This document shows, one piece after another, positions 34,212 to 42,363 of a DNA stretch of 64,000 bases. Source of the stretch: DASUKM01 sp036278735. GTDB lineage: Bacteria > Acidobacteriota > Vicinamibacteria > Vicinamibacterales > 2-12-FULL-66-21. Location: contig DASUKM010000046.1 of the NCBI GenBank assembly GCA_036278735.1, forward strand, positions 1-64,000. The letters are read 5' to 3'. Below the pieces are notes generated by a model. The model had not been told where the DNA came from. It was given only the letters and a program-made list of their open reading frames with translations, and ran no database searches. The translations under genes were made by a program, and so were the position numbers. How positions within the stretch are numbered: position 1 is the stretch's first letter; each line of letters begins with the position of its first letter.

Positions 34212-37200
34212 ATGCGTACGATCAGGGCTCGGTACGGCGCGGGATGGCGCCCGTCCGGCCGTGCGTCATGGCTGACAGCGTTCGTCGCGGTCGCCCTGCT
34301 GGCGCTGCCCACCTCGGCTGTCGCGCAGGTCGGCTATTTCGGACAGAACAAGGTGCAGTACCGCGACTTCACGTTCCACGTCCTGAAGACCGCGCACTTC
34401 GATATCTATTACTACACGGAGGAGGCGGACGCCGCGAAGACCGCAGGCCGTCTCGCCGAGCGCTGGTATGCGCGCTTTGCGGCGCTGTTCGATCACCAGC
34501 TCCACAATCGCCAGCCGCTCATCCTGTACGGCAGTGGCGCGCAGTTCCGCCAGACCAACGTCGTCGAAGGGCAGCTCGGGCAGGGGACCGGCGGCGTGAC
34601 CGAGGCGTACAAACGCCGGATCGTTCTGCCGTTCGCCGGGCCGATCAGCGAGACGGACCACGTGCTCGGCCACGAGCTCGTTCATGCGTTCCAGTACGAC
34701 GTCACCAACACCAGCGCCTCGGGCGCGGGGGCCGGGCAGCCCGGGGTGCTCGCGCTGCCGCTGTGGTTCATCGAGGGCATGGCCGAATACCTGTCGCTTG
34801 GGCCCGACGATCCCAACACCGCGATGTGGATGCGGGACGCCGTCCGCCGCGAGCAGCTGCCCGACATCGACAAGCTCGACAATCCGAAATACTTTCCGTA
34901 CCGCTACGGCGAGGCGCTCTGGGCCTACATCGGCGGCAAGTACGGCGACAAGGTGATCGGGCAGGTGCTGCGGGTGGCCGCGGCGCGCGGCGACTACAAG
35001 TACGCGTTCAAGCGCGTGCTCGGCATCACCTCCAAGGACCTGTCGACCCAGTGGCACGATGCGACCGTCGCGGCCTTCAAGCCGGTGGCGGAGATGACGA
35101 AGATGCCCGAGGATTTTGCGCAGCCGCTGATCGTCGACAAGACGGGGAAGGGAGGCGTGAACGTCAGCCCCGAGTTGAGCCCCGACGGCTCGAAGATCAT
35201 CTTCTTCTCGTCGCGCGATCTGTTCTCGATCGACCTGTTCGTCGCCGACGCGAAGACCGGGCGCGTCATCCGGCAGATTACGAACACGGCGACCAATCCG
35301 CACTGGGACAGCCTCGAGTTCATCGAGTCGGCGGGCGCGTGGTCGCACGATGGCCGGCGGTTCGCGTTTCCCGGCATCGTCGACGGCAATCCGGTGCTGA
35401 CGATCGTCGACGTGGACCACGGGCGCAAGGAGCGCGACGTCACGCTGAAGACGCTCGACGAGGTCGTCAACCCCGCGTGGTCGCCCGACGGGCGCTCCAT
35501 CGCGTTCTCCGGGATGGCCGGCGGCTTCATGGATTTGTTCGTGTACGACCTGCAGCAAAACCATCTCGAGCGCCTGACGCACGATGCTTATGCGGAGCTG
35601 GATCCCGTCTGGTCCCCCGACGGCCGCTCGCTCGTGTTCAGCACGGACCGCTTCACGACGAACCTCGCGGATCTCGACGCCGGCGAGTTGCGCCTCGCGA
35701 AGATGGACGTGGGCAGCCGCGATGTGCAGCCGTTCGGCGGCTTCGAGCACGCCAAGAACATCAGCCCGCAGTTTTCCGCGGACGGACGCTCGGTGTACTT
35801 CGTTTCGGATCGGCAGGGCATTTCTGACGTGTACCGCCTCGACGTCGACAGCGGCGCGACCACGCAGGTGACGAACCTGTTGACGGGGGTCACCGGGATC
35901 ACCGGCCTCAGCCCCGCGTTGTCGGCCGCCGCCTCGCGCGTCGCGTTCAGCGTGTACGAGAACGACGGCTACAACATCTACACGATCGATACGTCGGCGA
36001 AGCTCGCCGGCACGACGCTCGCCTCGAACCTGCCGCACAAGGCCAGCATCCTGCCGCCCCGGACCACGGGGGAGGGGACCGTCTACGCCATGCTCAACGC
36101 GGAGCACGCCGGGCTGCCCGCAGCCACGACGCAGTTCCCGACGCAGCCGTATCATCCGCATCTGTCGATTGACTATCTCGGGCAGCCGGTCGTCGGCGTC
36201 GGCGTCGATGCGTTCGGCAGCTACGTCGCCGGCGGGGTGGGGGCGGTGTTCAGCGACATCCTGGGGAACCACACCGTGGGGGCGGACATCCAGCTCACGA
36301 GCCGCCTGGACGAGACCGGCGGCAGCCTGGTGTATCTGAACCGCACGCACCGCTGGAACTGGGGGGCCGCCTTCGACCAGACGCCGTACGTGCTGCGGGG
36401 CTTCCAGGACACCCTCGTCGGGACCGACACGGGACAGCCGCTGATCGAAGAAGACGAGATCCGCACCCTGCAGGTCGACCGCGGCGTTTCAGGGATCGCG
36501 CTCTATCCTTTCAGCCGCGCGCAGCGGATCGAGGTCTCGGGCGGGTTTCGGCAAATCACCGGCAAGCAGGACGTGACGACCCGGCTCTACGACTACTTCT
36601 CGGGGCAGCAGGTGGCGCAGAACTCGCAGACGCTCTCGCATTTCCCGACGCTGAACCTCGGGACGGCGTCGAGCGCGCTCGTCTACGACACGTCGATCTT
36701 CGGCGCGACGAGCCCCATTCTCGGCTCGCGCTACCGTCTCGAGTACGACCAGGTCGGCGGGTCGCTCACGTACGGGTCGGCGCTCGCGGATTATCGCCGG
36801 TACTTCATGCCGTTCCGGCCCTACACGTTCGCGCTGCGCGGGCTGTACTACGGACGATTCGAGCGCGACTCGGACAGTTCGCTGTTGACGCCGGTGTTCA
36901 TCGGGTACCCGGACCTCGTCCGCGGGTACGACTACGGATCCTTCCAACCGCAGGAATGCGGCAGTGCGACGGATGGATCCTGCCCGTCGCTGGATCGGCT
37001 GATCGGATCGCGCATGCTCGTCCTGAACGCGGAGTTGCGCTTCCCGCTCTGGGGCGCCTTCGGCGGCGACAACTTCTACGGGCCGGTGCCGATCGAACTC
37101 GCCGTGTTCGGCGACGCGGGCGCGGCCTGGTCGAAGGGAGAGCGGTTGCGGTTCACCGGGCCGGACCGGGATTTCGTCCGCAGCATCGGGGCGGCCGCCC

Positions 37201-37307
37201 GCATCAACGTGTTCGGGTACGCGGTGGCGGAGGTTGATTATGTTCGTCCGCTCGACCGGCCGGGGCGCGGGTGGATGTGGGAGTTCAATTTGAGCCCGGG
37301 CTTCTAA
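34212..37307 (+). CDS. Metallopeptidase / TolB-like propeller / outer-membrane barrel fusion protein
   Basis: A 1031-residue exported protein. The signal peptide ends TSAVAQ near residue 38. Residues about 45-290 form a gluzincin-type peptidase with H154-E-L-V-H158 and third ligand E188 in WFIEGMAEYLS. Residues about 300-660 carry TolB/PD40 propeller repeats (NVSPELSPDGSKIIFFSS, VVNPAWSPDGRSIAFSG, DPVWSPDGRSLVFST, ISPQFSADGRSVYFVS). Residues about 690-1031 look like an Omp85/surface-antigen barrel (FIGYPDLVRGYDYGSF, RMLVLNAELRFPLWG, ELAVFGDAGAAW) and end with Phe. GGAGG at 34203-34207 supports the ATG. It is divergent from the LolA-like/TamA-like pair. Confidence 0.8.
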   Translation: MRTIRARYGAGWRPSGRASWLTAFVAVALLALPTSAVAQVGYFGQNKVQYRDFTFHVLKTAHFDIYYYTEEADAAKTAGRLAERWYARFAALFDHQLHNRQPLILYGSGAQFRQTNVVEGQLGQGTGGVTEAYKRRIVLPFAGPISETDHVLGHELVHAFQYDVTNTSASGAGAGQPGVLALPLWFIEGMAEYLSLGPDDPNTAMWMRDAVRREQLPDIDKLDNPKYFPYRYGEALWAYIGGKYGDKVIGQVLRVAAARGDYKYAFKRVLGITSKDLSTQWHDATVAAFKPVAEMTKMPEDFAQPLIVDKTGKGGVNVSPELSPDGSKIIFFSSRDLFSIDLFVADAKTGRVIRQITNTATNPHWDSLEFIESAGAWSHDGRRFAFPGIVDGNPVLTIVDVDHGRKERDVTLKTLDEVVNPAWSPDGRSIAFSGMAGGFMDLFVYDLQQNHLERLTHDAYAELDPVWSPDGRSLVFSTDRFTTNLADLDAGELRLAKMDVGSRDVQPFGGFEHAKNISPQFSADGRSVYFVSDRQGISDVYRLDVDSGATTQVTNLLTGVTGITGLSPALSAAASRVAFSVYENDGYNIYTIDTSAKLAGTTLASNLPHKASILPPRTTGEGTVYAMLNAEHAGLPAATTQFPTQPYHPHLSIDYLGQPVVGVGVDAFGSYVAGGVGAVFSDILGNHTVGADIQLTSRLDETGGSLVYLNRTHRWNWGAAFDQTPYVLRGFQDTLVGTDTGQPLIEEDEIRTLQVDRGVSGIALYPFSRAQRIEVSGGFRQITGKQDVTTRLYDYFSGQQVAQNSQTLSHFPTLNLGTASSALVYDTSIFGATSPILGSRYRLEYDQVGGSLTYGSALADYRRYFMPFRPYTFALRGLYYGRFERDSDSSLLTPVFIGYPDLVRGYDYGSFQPQECGSATDGSCPSLDRLIGSRMLVLNAELRFPLWGAFGGDNFYGPVPIELAVFGDAGAAWSKGERLRFTGPDRDFVRSIGAAARINVFGYAVAEVDYVRPLDRPGRGWMWEFNLSPGF

Positions 37308-37315
37308 TTGCCAAC

Positions 37316-37470
37316 GGCTAATTGCCGATGGCCGATTGGCGATTGCAGATTTTATTGAAGATTGGAGATTGGCGATCGACGGATTGGGGATTGGCGATTG
37401 ATTGGCGATTGGCGATTGGCGATTGACGGATTGGCGATTGCCGATTGCGCGATTGGCGTCCTTACGGACG
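37316..37470. repeat. Imperfect heptamer repeat (unit GATTGGC)
   Basis: About 15 degenerate copies of GATTGGC, interrupted by short insertions, start nine bases after the metallopeptidase-barrel stop codon. The tract is AT-richer than its surroundings and contains no plausible gene. Confidence 0.8.
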
Positions 37471-37523
37471 TCGCTGACGGCTGCGCGATTGGCCGTGCTT
37501 ACGGCCTGATCGTCGCTGACGGC

Positions 37524-38040
37524 TGTGTGTCGCCACACAAAGCACCCCTGCGCCACCGCCCGGGCAAGCGCAACCCTCCCCGCCTCCTGATCTCCTGATC
37601 TCCTGCGAGAACCCCGCAGGCGTGTGTCGCCCCTGAAGCACCCCGGCGCAACTGACCGAGGCAAGCGCAACCCGGCCCGCCTCCTGATCTCCTGATCTCC
37701 TGCGAGAACCCCGCAGGCGTGTGTCGCCCCTGAAGCACCCCTGCGCCACCGCCCGAGCAAGCGCAACCCCGCCCGCCTCCTGATCTCCTGTGAGAACCCC
37801 GCAGGCGTGTGTCGCCCCTGAAGCACCCCGGCGCACTTGCCCGAGCAAGCGCAACCCTGCCCGCCTCCTGATCTCCTGATCTCCTGCGAGAACCCCGCAG
37901 GCGTGTGTCGCCCCTGAAGCACCCCGGCGCCACCGCCCGAGCAAGCGCAACCCCGCCCGCCTCCTGATCTCCTGTGAGAACCCCGCAGGCGTGTGTCGCC
38001 CCCGAAGCACCCCCGGCGCAACTGACCGAGCAAGCGCCAC
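37524..38040. repeat. Minisatellite of about 96-bp units
   Basis: Five nearly complete units begin with CGCCTCCTGA at 37581, 37678, 37774, 37862 and 37958 (periods 97, 96, 88, 96), preceded by a partial, diverged unit at 37524-37580. Each holds CTCCTGATCTCCTG, AACCCCGCAGGCGTGTGTCG and AAGCACCCC. Length differences come from loss of an eight-base ATCTCCTG duplicate. A short window (AACTGACC, CACCGCCC or ACTTGCCC) varies between units. The whole unit is conserved, so this is not a CRISPR array. Confidence 0.9.
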
Positions 38041-38088
38041 CGCACCTATACAAAAACATCCGGCTGAGGCGTCTATGCTGATGACGCG

Positions 38089-38583
38089 ATGAGCCATGGT
38101 GGCGCCGATGACCGGGCGTTCCTCGCGCGGGCGTATCGGCAGCATGGCGCCGGGCTGTATCGGTATGCGCTGATGCTCCTCGCGGACGCGGCCGATGCCG
38201 AAGACGTGCTGCAGCAGGTGTTTGCCGCGCTCGCGGACCGCCGCGGCGGGCTGGCGATCGACGATGCCGGGGCGTATCTTCGGCGGGCGGTGCGGAATGC
38301 GGCGTTTTCGCTGTTGCGGCGGCGTCGGACGGTGCGGCATTTCGCGGGACCGCTGCTGGAACCGGTCGCGCCGGGCGCTTCGCCCGCTGAGCGGCTTGCG
38401 CTCGAGCAGGGACTGCGGCAGCTGCCGCCGGAGCAGCGCGAAGTCGTCCACCTGCACGTATACGAAGGGATGACGTTTCGCGAGATCGCGGCGGCGACGG
38501 GGGAGTCGGTGAACACGGTTGCAGGCCGCTACCGGTACGCCCTCGACCACCTGCGCCGCTTTCTGTGCAGGCGGGCCCTCTAG
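38089..38583 (+). CDS. ECF-type RNA polymerase sigma factor
   Basis: A 164-residue sigma-70-family factor. Region 2 is FLARAYRQHGAGLYRYALMLLADAADAEDVLQQVF, in which DAEDVLQQVF is the region 2.2-2.3 core. Region 4 is LPPEQREVVHLHVYEGMTFREIAAATGESVNTVAGRYRYALDHLRR. There is no sigma 1 or 3. It directs RNA polymerase to a small regulon, probably including its own operon. Downstream lie a one-helix membrane protein and a larger membrane-anchored protein, a layout typical of ECF factor, anti-sigma factor and effector. TATGCT at 38074-38079 ends nine bases before the ATG, giving an almost leaderless message. Confidence 0.9.
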   Translation: MSHGGADDRAFLARAYRQHGAGLYRYALMLLADAADAEDVLQQVFAALADRRGGLAIDDAGAYLRRAVRNAAFSLLRRRRTVRHFAGPLLEPVAPGASPAERLALEQGLRQLPPEQREVVHLHVYEGMTFREIAAATGESVNTVAGRYRYALDHLRRFLCRRAL

Positions 38584-38593
38584 GCGATGCGGC

Positions 38594-38650
38594 TGTAGGC
38601 TGGGTCTTCAGACCCGGCGAGGGTGTAGGCCGGGTCTTCAGACCCGGCGA
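38594..38650. repeat. Tandem pair of GGGTCTTCAGACCC palindromes
   Basis: Two copies of TGTAGGC-[T/C]-GGGTCTTCAGACCCGGCGA, with perfect palindromic cores at 38602-38615 and 38632-38645, lie between the sigma factor and the next gene. They resemble the other REP-like elements here (TTC/CAG centre), and the hairpins would sit in the operon mRNA. Confidence 0.8.
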
Positions 38651-38660
38651 AAACTGGCAC

Positions 38661-39002
38661 ATGGACGATCTGGACCTCGAATCACTGCTCCGCGCCTACC
38701 GTCCGGCCGGACCGACGGCTGACCTCGAGGCGCGTCTGCTCGCGCCGCCGTTGCGCATCGGGCCGTGGGCCGCGGCGGCCGCCGCGCTGCTCGCGTTGAC
38801 GGTCGGGCTCCAGACCGCCGCGCCTTCCGGACCGGTCCGCACGCCCGATCCGGGGATTCCGCGTCAGATCGATCGTCTCGCGTCCGTTCTCGGCGGCGGC
38901 GCGTCGGCGCGCCACCTCGCGGCGCTGGTCGTGCAGCAGGACGAAACCGAAACGGCCCGAGCGCAGGCTGACGCCCTGCGGCAGGAGATGAACATCCGAT
39001 GA
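38661..39002 (+). CDS. Small membrane protein, candidate anti-sigma factor
   Basis: A 113-residue protein: an acidic N-terminal cytoplasmic part (MDDLDLESLLRAYRP), one transmembrane helix (residues about 35-56, GPWAAAAAALLALTVGLQTA) and a helical periplasmic tail with HLAALVVQQDETETARAQADAL. No zinc-binding HxxxCxxC motif is present, so it is not a classical ZAS anti-sigma protein. Its place directly after an ECF sigma gene suggests sigma regulation, but this rests on position only. The ATG is chosen at the acidic opening; earlier codons are the translated palindromes. Its stop overlaps the next start (ATGA). Confidence 0.5.
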   Translation: MDDLDLESLLRAYRPAGPTADLEARLLAPPLRIGPWAAAAAALLALTVGLQTAAPSGPVRTPDPGIPRQIDRLASVLGGGASARHLAALVVQQDETETARAQADALRQEMNIR

Positions 39003-40336
39003 ACCTCACGAGGCCGCAGCCGCGCGTCCGGCCGTTCTTTCGCCGGCTCGCGATCGTCTGCGTGATCGTGCTGATCCCGATCGCCGCCTTTTCGCTCTGG
39101 GACTACATCGAGGCCCGTGCGCTCGTCTCGCAGGTGCAGGCGATCGCGCGGCGCCGCGAGCCGGTGAACATCGACGCGTTGACGAAACCGCTGGCGACGC
39201 CCGAGCAGCGCGAGTCGGCGCGCCTCTACATGGCAGCGGCGATCCTCGCGTCGGGCGGCGATTTCAAGGACATCGCGTTCGCCGCGAGGCGCATCGCGGA
39301 CATCGCGGCCGCTCCGCCGGATGCCGCTTCGCCGGCGACGCTCGACGAGATTACCCGAGTCTACGAACGCGTGAAGCCCGCGCTCGACCTGCTCGATCGC
39401 GCGACGCCGCTCCGCTTCGTCGGGTTCGGACACGAGCGCCCGCGGTACGCCGCCCAAACCGGCGATGTGTGGCGGCTGGCGCAGCTCAACTCGCTGCGCG
39501 CCGACGTGCTGGCGCTGCGTGGCGACCCGGATGGTGCCGCGCACGCGCTCCTCAGCGGTGTCCGGCTCGAGCGTACCCTCGACGGTCCGGCCCAGCGACG
39601 GACGTTCGACAGCGTCCAGCTGCTGCTCGCCCGCACCCGGCCCTCGGCCGCGTCGCTCGCAGCGCTGCAGCAGGCGTACGGGGATCTCGGCGCCAAAGAT
39701 CATGTCGCGGAATGGGTCTTGAAGATGCGCGCGATGTGGCTCGACGAATGGTCGCCGCGCTCGTTCGACGGCCCCACCGAATCGGAGCGTCTGGTCGCGC
39801 TCGGTCTTGGCGTGAGTCCCGTGATCCAGTTCGTGGAACGCCCCTGGAGAGCGCACCAGGCGCGCGTCTGGTTGAACAGCGCCGAGGTCGCACTCGACAC
39901 GGCGCGGCGGCCGTGGCCGGAGAAGCTCGACGTGGCGAAGCGCCGCGCCGCGGCCGCGGGCCATGTGCTCTACCCGCCGTTCCAGTTCGCCGGATTCATC
40001 AACGCCGGCCTGCCGCACGCGGGATTTCTGCTCGCCGGCAATCGCGCGGCCGTGGCCGTCCTTGCGATCGAGCGCTACCGCCGCGACCACGGCGGCGCTC
40101 CTCCCGACACGCTCCAGCAGCTCCCGCCGCACTACGTCTCCGCCGTCCCGATGGATCCGTTCTCGGGGAAGGCGCTGCGCTACCTCCGCACGCCCGACGC
40201 CTACATCGTCTACAGCTTCGGCTTGAATCGTCAGGACGACGGCGGCGACATCGGCGCCTTCACGCCGGACGCCGATCTGGCGCTCGACGAAGGACTCGTC
40301 AGGGACATCGGGATTCGCGTGCCGCTCCGGCGGTAG
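38999..40336 (+). CDS. Membrane-anchored protein with GspG-like C-terminal segment
   Basis: A 445-residue protein with one N-terminal transmembrane helix (LAIVCVIVLIPIAAFSLW) and a helical, TPR-like periplasmic body. The C-terminal 70 residues read AIERYRRDHGGAPPDTLQQL, then VPMDPFSGKALRYLRTPDAYIVYSFGLNRQDDGGDIG. This is close to the C-terminal part of type II secretion pseudopilins (long helix, YPxxLxxL, DPW/FxxKxxxY, YSxGxD). The pilin prepilin cleavage site is absent. Proteins of this kind are common in Planctomycetes and Acidobacteria, with unknown role. It is coupled to the small membrane gene and is the likely effector or sensor of the sigma operon. Confidence 0.55.
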   Translation: MNLTRPQPRVRPFFRRLAIVCVIVLIPIAAFSLWDYIEARALVSQVQAIARRREPVNIDALTKPLATPEQRESARLYMAAAILASGGDFKDIAFAARRIADIAAAPPDAASPATLDEITRVYERVKPALDLLDRATPLRFVGFGHERPRYAAQTGDVWRLAQLNSLRADVLALRGDPDGAAHALLSGVRLERTLDGPAQRRTFDSVQLLLARTRPSAASLAALQQAYGDLGAKDHVAEWVLKMRAMWLDEWSPRSFDGPTESERLVALGLGVSPVIQFVERPWRAHQARVWLNSAEVALDTARRPWPEKLDVAKRRAAAAGHVLYPPFQFAGFINAGLPHAGFLLAGNRAAVAVLAIERYRRDHGGAPPDTLQQLPPHYVSAVPMDPFSGKALRYLRTPDAYIVYSFGLNRQDDGGDIGAFTPDADLALDEGLVRDIGIRVPLRR

Positions 40337-40370
40337 GCTTTGGGCCTTAGGCTTCCTAAAGCCCAAAGCC
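40336..40370. terminator. Long hairpin between convergent genes
   Basis: GGCTTTGGGC (40336-40345) pairs with GCCCAAAGCC (40361-40370), and inside it TTAGG pairs with CCTAA around a three-base loop. This gives a 15-bp stem shared by the ends of the sigma operon and rdgB. It is followed by the heptamer array AAAGCCC (to about 40400). It has no strong T-run, so a rho-independent role is uncertain. Confidence 0.6.
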
Positions 40371-40400
40371 CAAAGCCCAAAGCCCAAAGCCTAAAGCCTA
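40357..40400. repeat. Heptamer tandem repeat (unit AAAGCCC)
   Basis: Six copies of AAAGCCC or AAAGCCT run into the 3' end of rdgB, the same unit as at 5168-5190. The last copies code for the final residues of RdgB. Confidence 0.85.
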
Positions 40401-40975
40401 CCCGCGAGCCAGGCGCGCAGTGCGTGAAACGCCTGGCCGCGGTGGCTGACCGCCGCCTTGCGCGGGCCGTCGACTTCTCCGAGCGTGCAGCCGTACGGCG
40501 GATAGAAGAAGATCGGGTCGTAGCCGAAGCCGTGCGTGCCGCGCGGTTCGGGCGCGATTTCGCCGTCGATCGTGCCCTCGGCTTCGAACAGGATGCGATC
40601 GCCGTCGGCGACGGCGACATGACAGACGAATCGCGCCGGGCTCGTCGACAGGCCGCGCCGGCGCAGTTCGTCGTAGACGACGCGGAACTTGTGGGCGTAA
40701 TCGGTGCCGTGCCAGCGGGCCGAGTGGACGCCCGGCGCGCCGTCGAGCGCCGCAATCTCGAGACCGGAGTCGTCGGCCACCGTCGGCAGCGCGGTCGCCC
40801 GGGCGTACGCGGTCGCCTTCAATCGCGCGTTCTCGCCGAAGGTGGCGCCTGTTTCGTCCGGCTCGGGGATGCCCGCGTACTCCGTCAACGCCGCGAGGTC
40901 CACCGGCACGCCGTCGAGGATGCCGCGAATTTCTCGCAGCTTGCCGGGGTTGGTGGTGCCGATGAGGAGGCGCAT
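40391..40975 (-). CDS. rdgB: Non-canonical purine NTP pyrophosphatase (RdgB/HAM1)
   Basis: A 194-residue enzyme that hydrolyses dITP, ITP and XTP to monophosphates and so keeps deaminated purines out of nucleic acids. All family motifs are present: LIGTTNPGKLREI at the N terminus, TFGENARLKATAYA, VADDSGLEI with the metal-binding acids, GTHGFGYDPIFF, and SHRGQAF near the C terminus. Length is normal. It lies downstream of RNase PH, as in many bacteria, with 82 bases between them that hold a heptamer repeat. Confidence 0.95.
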   Translation of the reverse strand: MRLLIGTTNPGKLREIRGILDGVPVDLAALTEYAGIPEPDETGATFGENARLKATAYARATALPTVADDSGLEIAALDGAPGVHSARWHGTDYAHKFRVVYDELRRRGLSTSPARFVCHVAVADGDRILFEAEGTIDGEIAPEPRGTHGFGYDPIFFYPPYGCTLGEVDGPRKAAVSHRGQAFHALRAWLAGRL

Positions 40976-40982
40976 GGAAGAT

Positions 40983-41022
40983 GGATGACGGATGACGGAT
41001 GACGGATGACGGATGACGGATG
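40983..41022. repeat. Heptamer tandem repeat (unit GGATGAC)
   Basis: Five to six exact copies of GGATGAC lie inside the rph-rdgB intergenic gap of an otherwise tightly packed operon. Three GCTGGA-type words follow it (to about 41055). Confidence 0.9.
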
Positions 41023-41057
41023 AAAGCTGGCCGCTGGAAGCTGGACACTGGAAGCTG

Positions 41058-41789
41058 TCATCGCTTGACGATCTCCCCGACCACCGTCTTCTGCAGCGCG
41101 ATCAGTTCCTTGATCCCCTCGTCGGCCAGCCCCATCAGCGCGTCGAGCGCGCGCTTGTCGAAGGGGGGGCCTTCGGCCGTGCCCTGCAGCTCGATGAATC
41201 GGCCGTCGCCGGTCTTGACGATATTCATGTCGACGTCGGCGCGGGAATCCTCCTCGTAGGCGAGATCGAGCAGCGCCGTGCCTCCCACGAGTCCGACGCT
41301 GGTGGCGGCCACGTAGTCGAGGATTGGCAGATCGCGAAGAATCGCCAGCTCGCGAAGGTGGTTCAGCGCGAGCACGAGCGCGACGAAGCCCCCCGTGATC
41401 GACGCCGTCCGGGTGCCGCCGTCCGCCTGGATGACATCGCAGTCGATCCAGATCGTGCGCTCCCCGAGCTGCTCGAGTTTCGTGACCGAGCGAAGCGAGC
41501 GGCCGATCAGCCGCTGGATCTCCTGCGTGCGCCCCCCGACCTTGCCCGCTGTCGCCTCGCGCTGCGTCCGGGTGGAGGTGGCCCGCGGCAGCATGCCGTA
41601 CTCGGCGGTGACCCAGCCCTTTCCCGTATTGCGGAGGAATGGGGGCACGCGATCTTCCACGCTGGCGGCGCAGATGACGCGCGTGCGGCCGACCTCGATC
41701 AGCACGGACCCTTCGGCGTGGGCGAGGAAGCCGGGCGTCAGGCGCGTCGGACGAAGCTCGGTCGGGGTTCGGCCATCAATGCGTGTCAT
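41058..41789 (-). CDS. rph: Ribonuclease PH
   Basis: A 243-residue phosphorolytic 3'-5' exoribonuclease that trims tRNA precursors. It shows RIDGRTPTELRPTRLTPGF, GSVLIEVGRTRVICAASVE, GKGWVTAEYGMLPRATSTRTQREA (phosphate-binding Arg and Ser/Thr cluster), IWIDCDVIQADGGTRTASITGGFVAL and VDMNIVKTGDGRFIELQGTAEG, all diagnostic. The ATG at 41789 is preferred over a TTG two codons upstream. It overlaps the end of the GerMN gene by 14 bases, so translation is probably coupled within the amidase-GerMN-rph-rdgB operon. Confidence 0.96.
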   Translation of the reverse strand: MTRIDGRTPTELRPTRLTPGFLAHAEGSVLIEVGRTRVICAASVEDRVPPFLRNTGKGWVTAEYGMLPRATSTRTQREATAGKVGGRTQEIQRLIGRSLRSVTKLEQLGERTIWIDCDVIQADGGTRTASITGGFVALVLALNHLRELAILRDLPILDYVAATSVGLVGGTALLDLAYEEDSRADVDMNIVKTGDGRFIELQGTAEGPPFDKRALDALMGLADEGIKELIALQKTVVGEIVKR

Positions 41790-42363
41790 GCACAATCCAT
41801 TCGAGATTCTTGACCAGTGGATGCCGGAGATCGACGTGCCCGGCGAGCGTCTCGACTTCCTTGCCGTCGATCAGGATCTGCACCCGCGCGATCGCGGGCA
41901 GGTTCACCGTGAGGGCGTCGACGATCGCGTAGACGGTCAGCAGCTCGTCGAGCGATCCGCCGGAGTGCTTCGTGCGCACCTCGCTCGAGAGATCGACGAA
42001 GGCGTCGCCGCGATCGGTGACGAACACGTTCCGCAGCGTCGTGCCGGCGGGGATCGCCGAGAGCAGCGGCGGCGCGGGGCGGATCTCGGCTTCGACGATC
42101 GCGCGGGCCTGTTCGGGCACGCGCGCGCCGTAGGCCACTTCGCGTTGCGCGCCCACGAGCGACAGCCCGTCGGCGGCGACGTAGTAGAGCGTCGCCGTGA
42201 TCTTTCGCGCGGGCGCCGGTTCAGCCGCGGCGGCCGGCGCGACAGCCGCCGGCGCGGCCACCGGTTTCGAACCGTACCAGCGCGGCAGCCCGACGAACAG
42301 GAGCCAGGCGCCCGCGAGCGCCACCACGAGGATGCCGATGAACACGCCTGCGCGATGGCGCAT
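41776..42363 (-). CDS. GerMN-domain membrane-anchored protein
   Basis: A 195-residue protein with an N-terminal membrane anchor (GVFIGILVVALAGAWLLFVG), an Ala/Pro-rich linker, and a GerMN domain from about residue 58: ITATLYYVAADGLSLVGAQREV, AIVEAEIRPAPPLLSAIPAGTTLRNVFV, DRGDAFVDLSSEV and LTVYAIVDALTVNLPAIARVQILIDGKEVETLAGH. In Firmicutes the domain occurs in sporulation and germination proteins. In non-sporulating phyla it usually accompanies cell-wall amidases, as here. Its ATG overlaps the amidase stop (ATGA). A periplasmic role in septal or peptidoglycan turnover is an inference. Confidence 0.85.
   Translation of the reverse strand: MRHRAGVFIGILVVALAGAWLLFVGLPRWYGSKPVAAPAAVAPAAAAEPAPARKITATLYYVAADGLSLVGAQREVAYGARVPEQARAIVEAEIRPAPPLLSAIPAGTTLRNVFVTDRGDAFVDLSSEVRTKHSGGSLDELLTVYAIVDALTVNLPAIARVQILIDGKEVETLAGHVDLRHPLVKNLEWIVHDTH

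Noticed and set aside
37524..38040. CRISPR array
   Set aside because: The units of about 96 bp are conserved almost throughout; there are no unique spacers of constant length and no cas gene in the window.
37462..38662. Long minus-strand ORFs (over 300 codons) across the minisatellite
   Set aside because: They are translations of the 96-bp repeat (RHTPAGFSQE and GDTRLRGS types), overlap the ECF sigma gene in antisense and show no domain.
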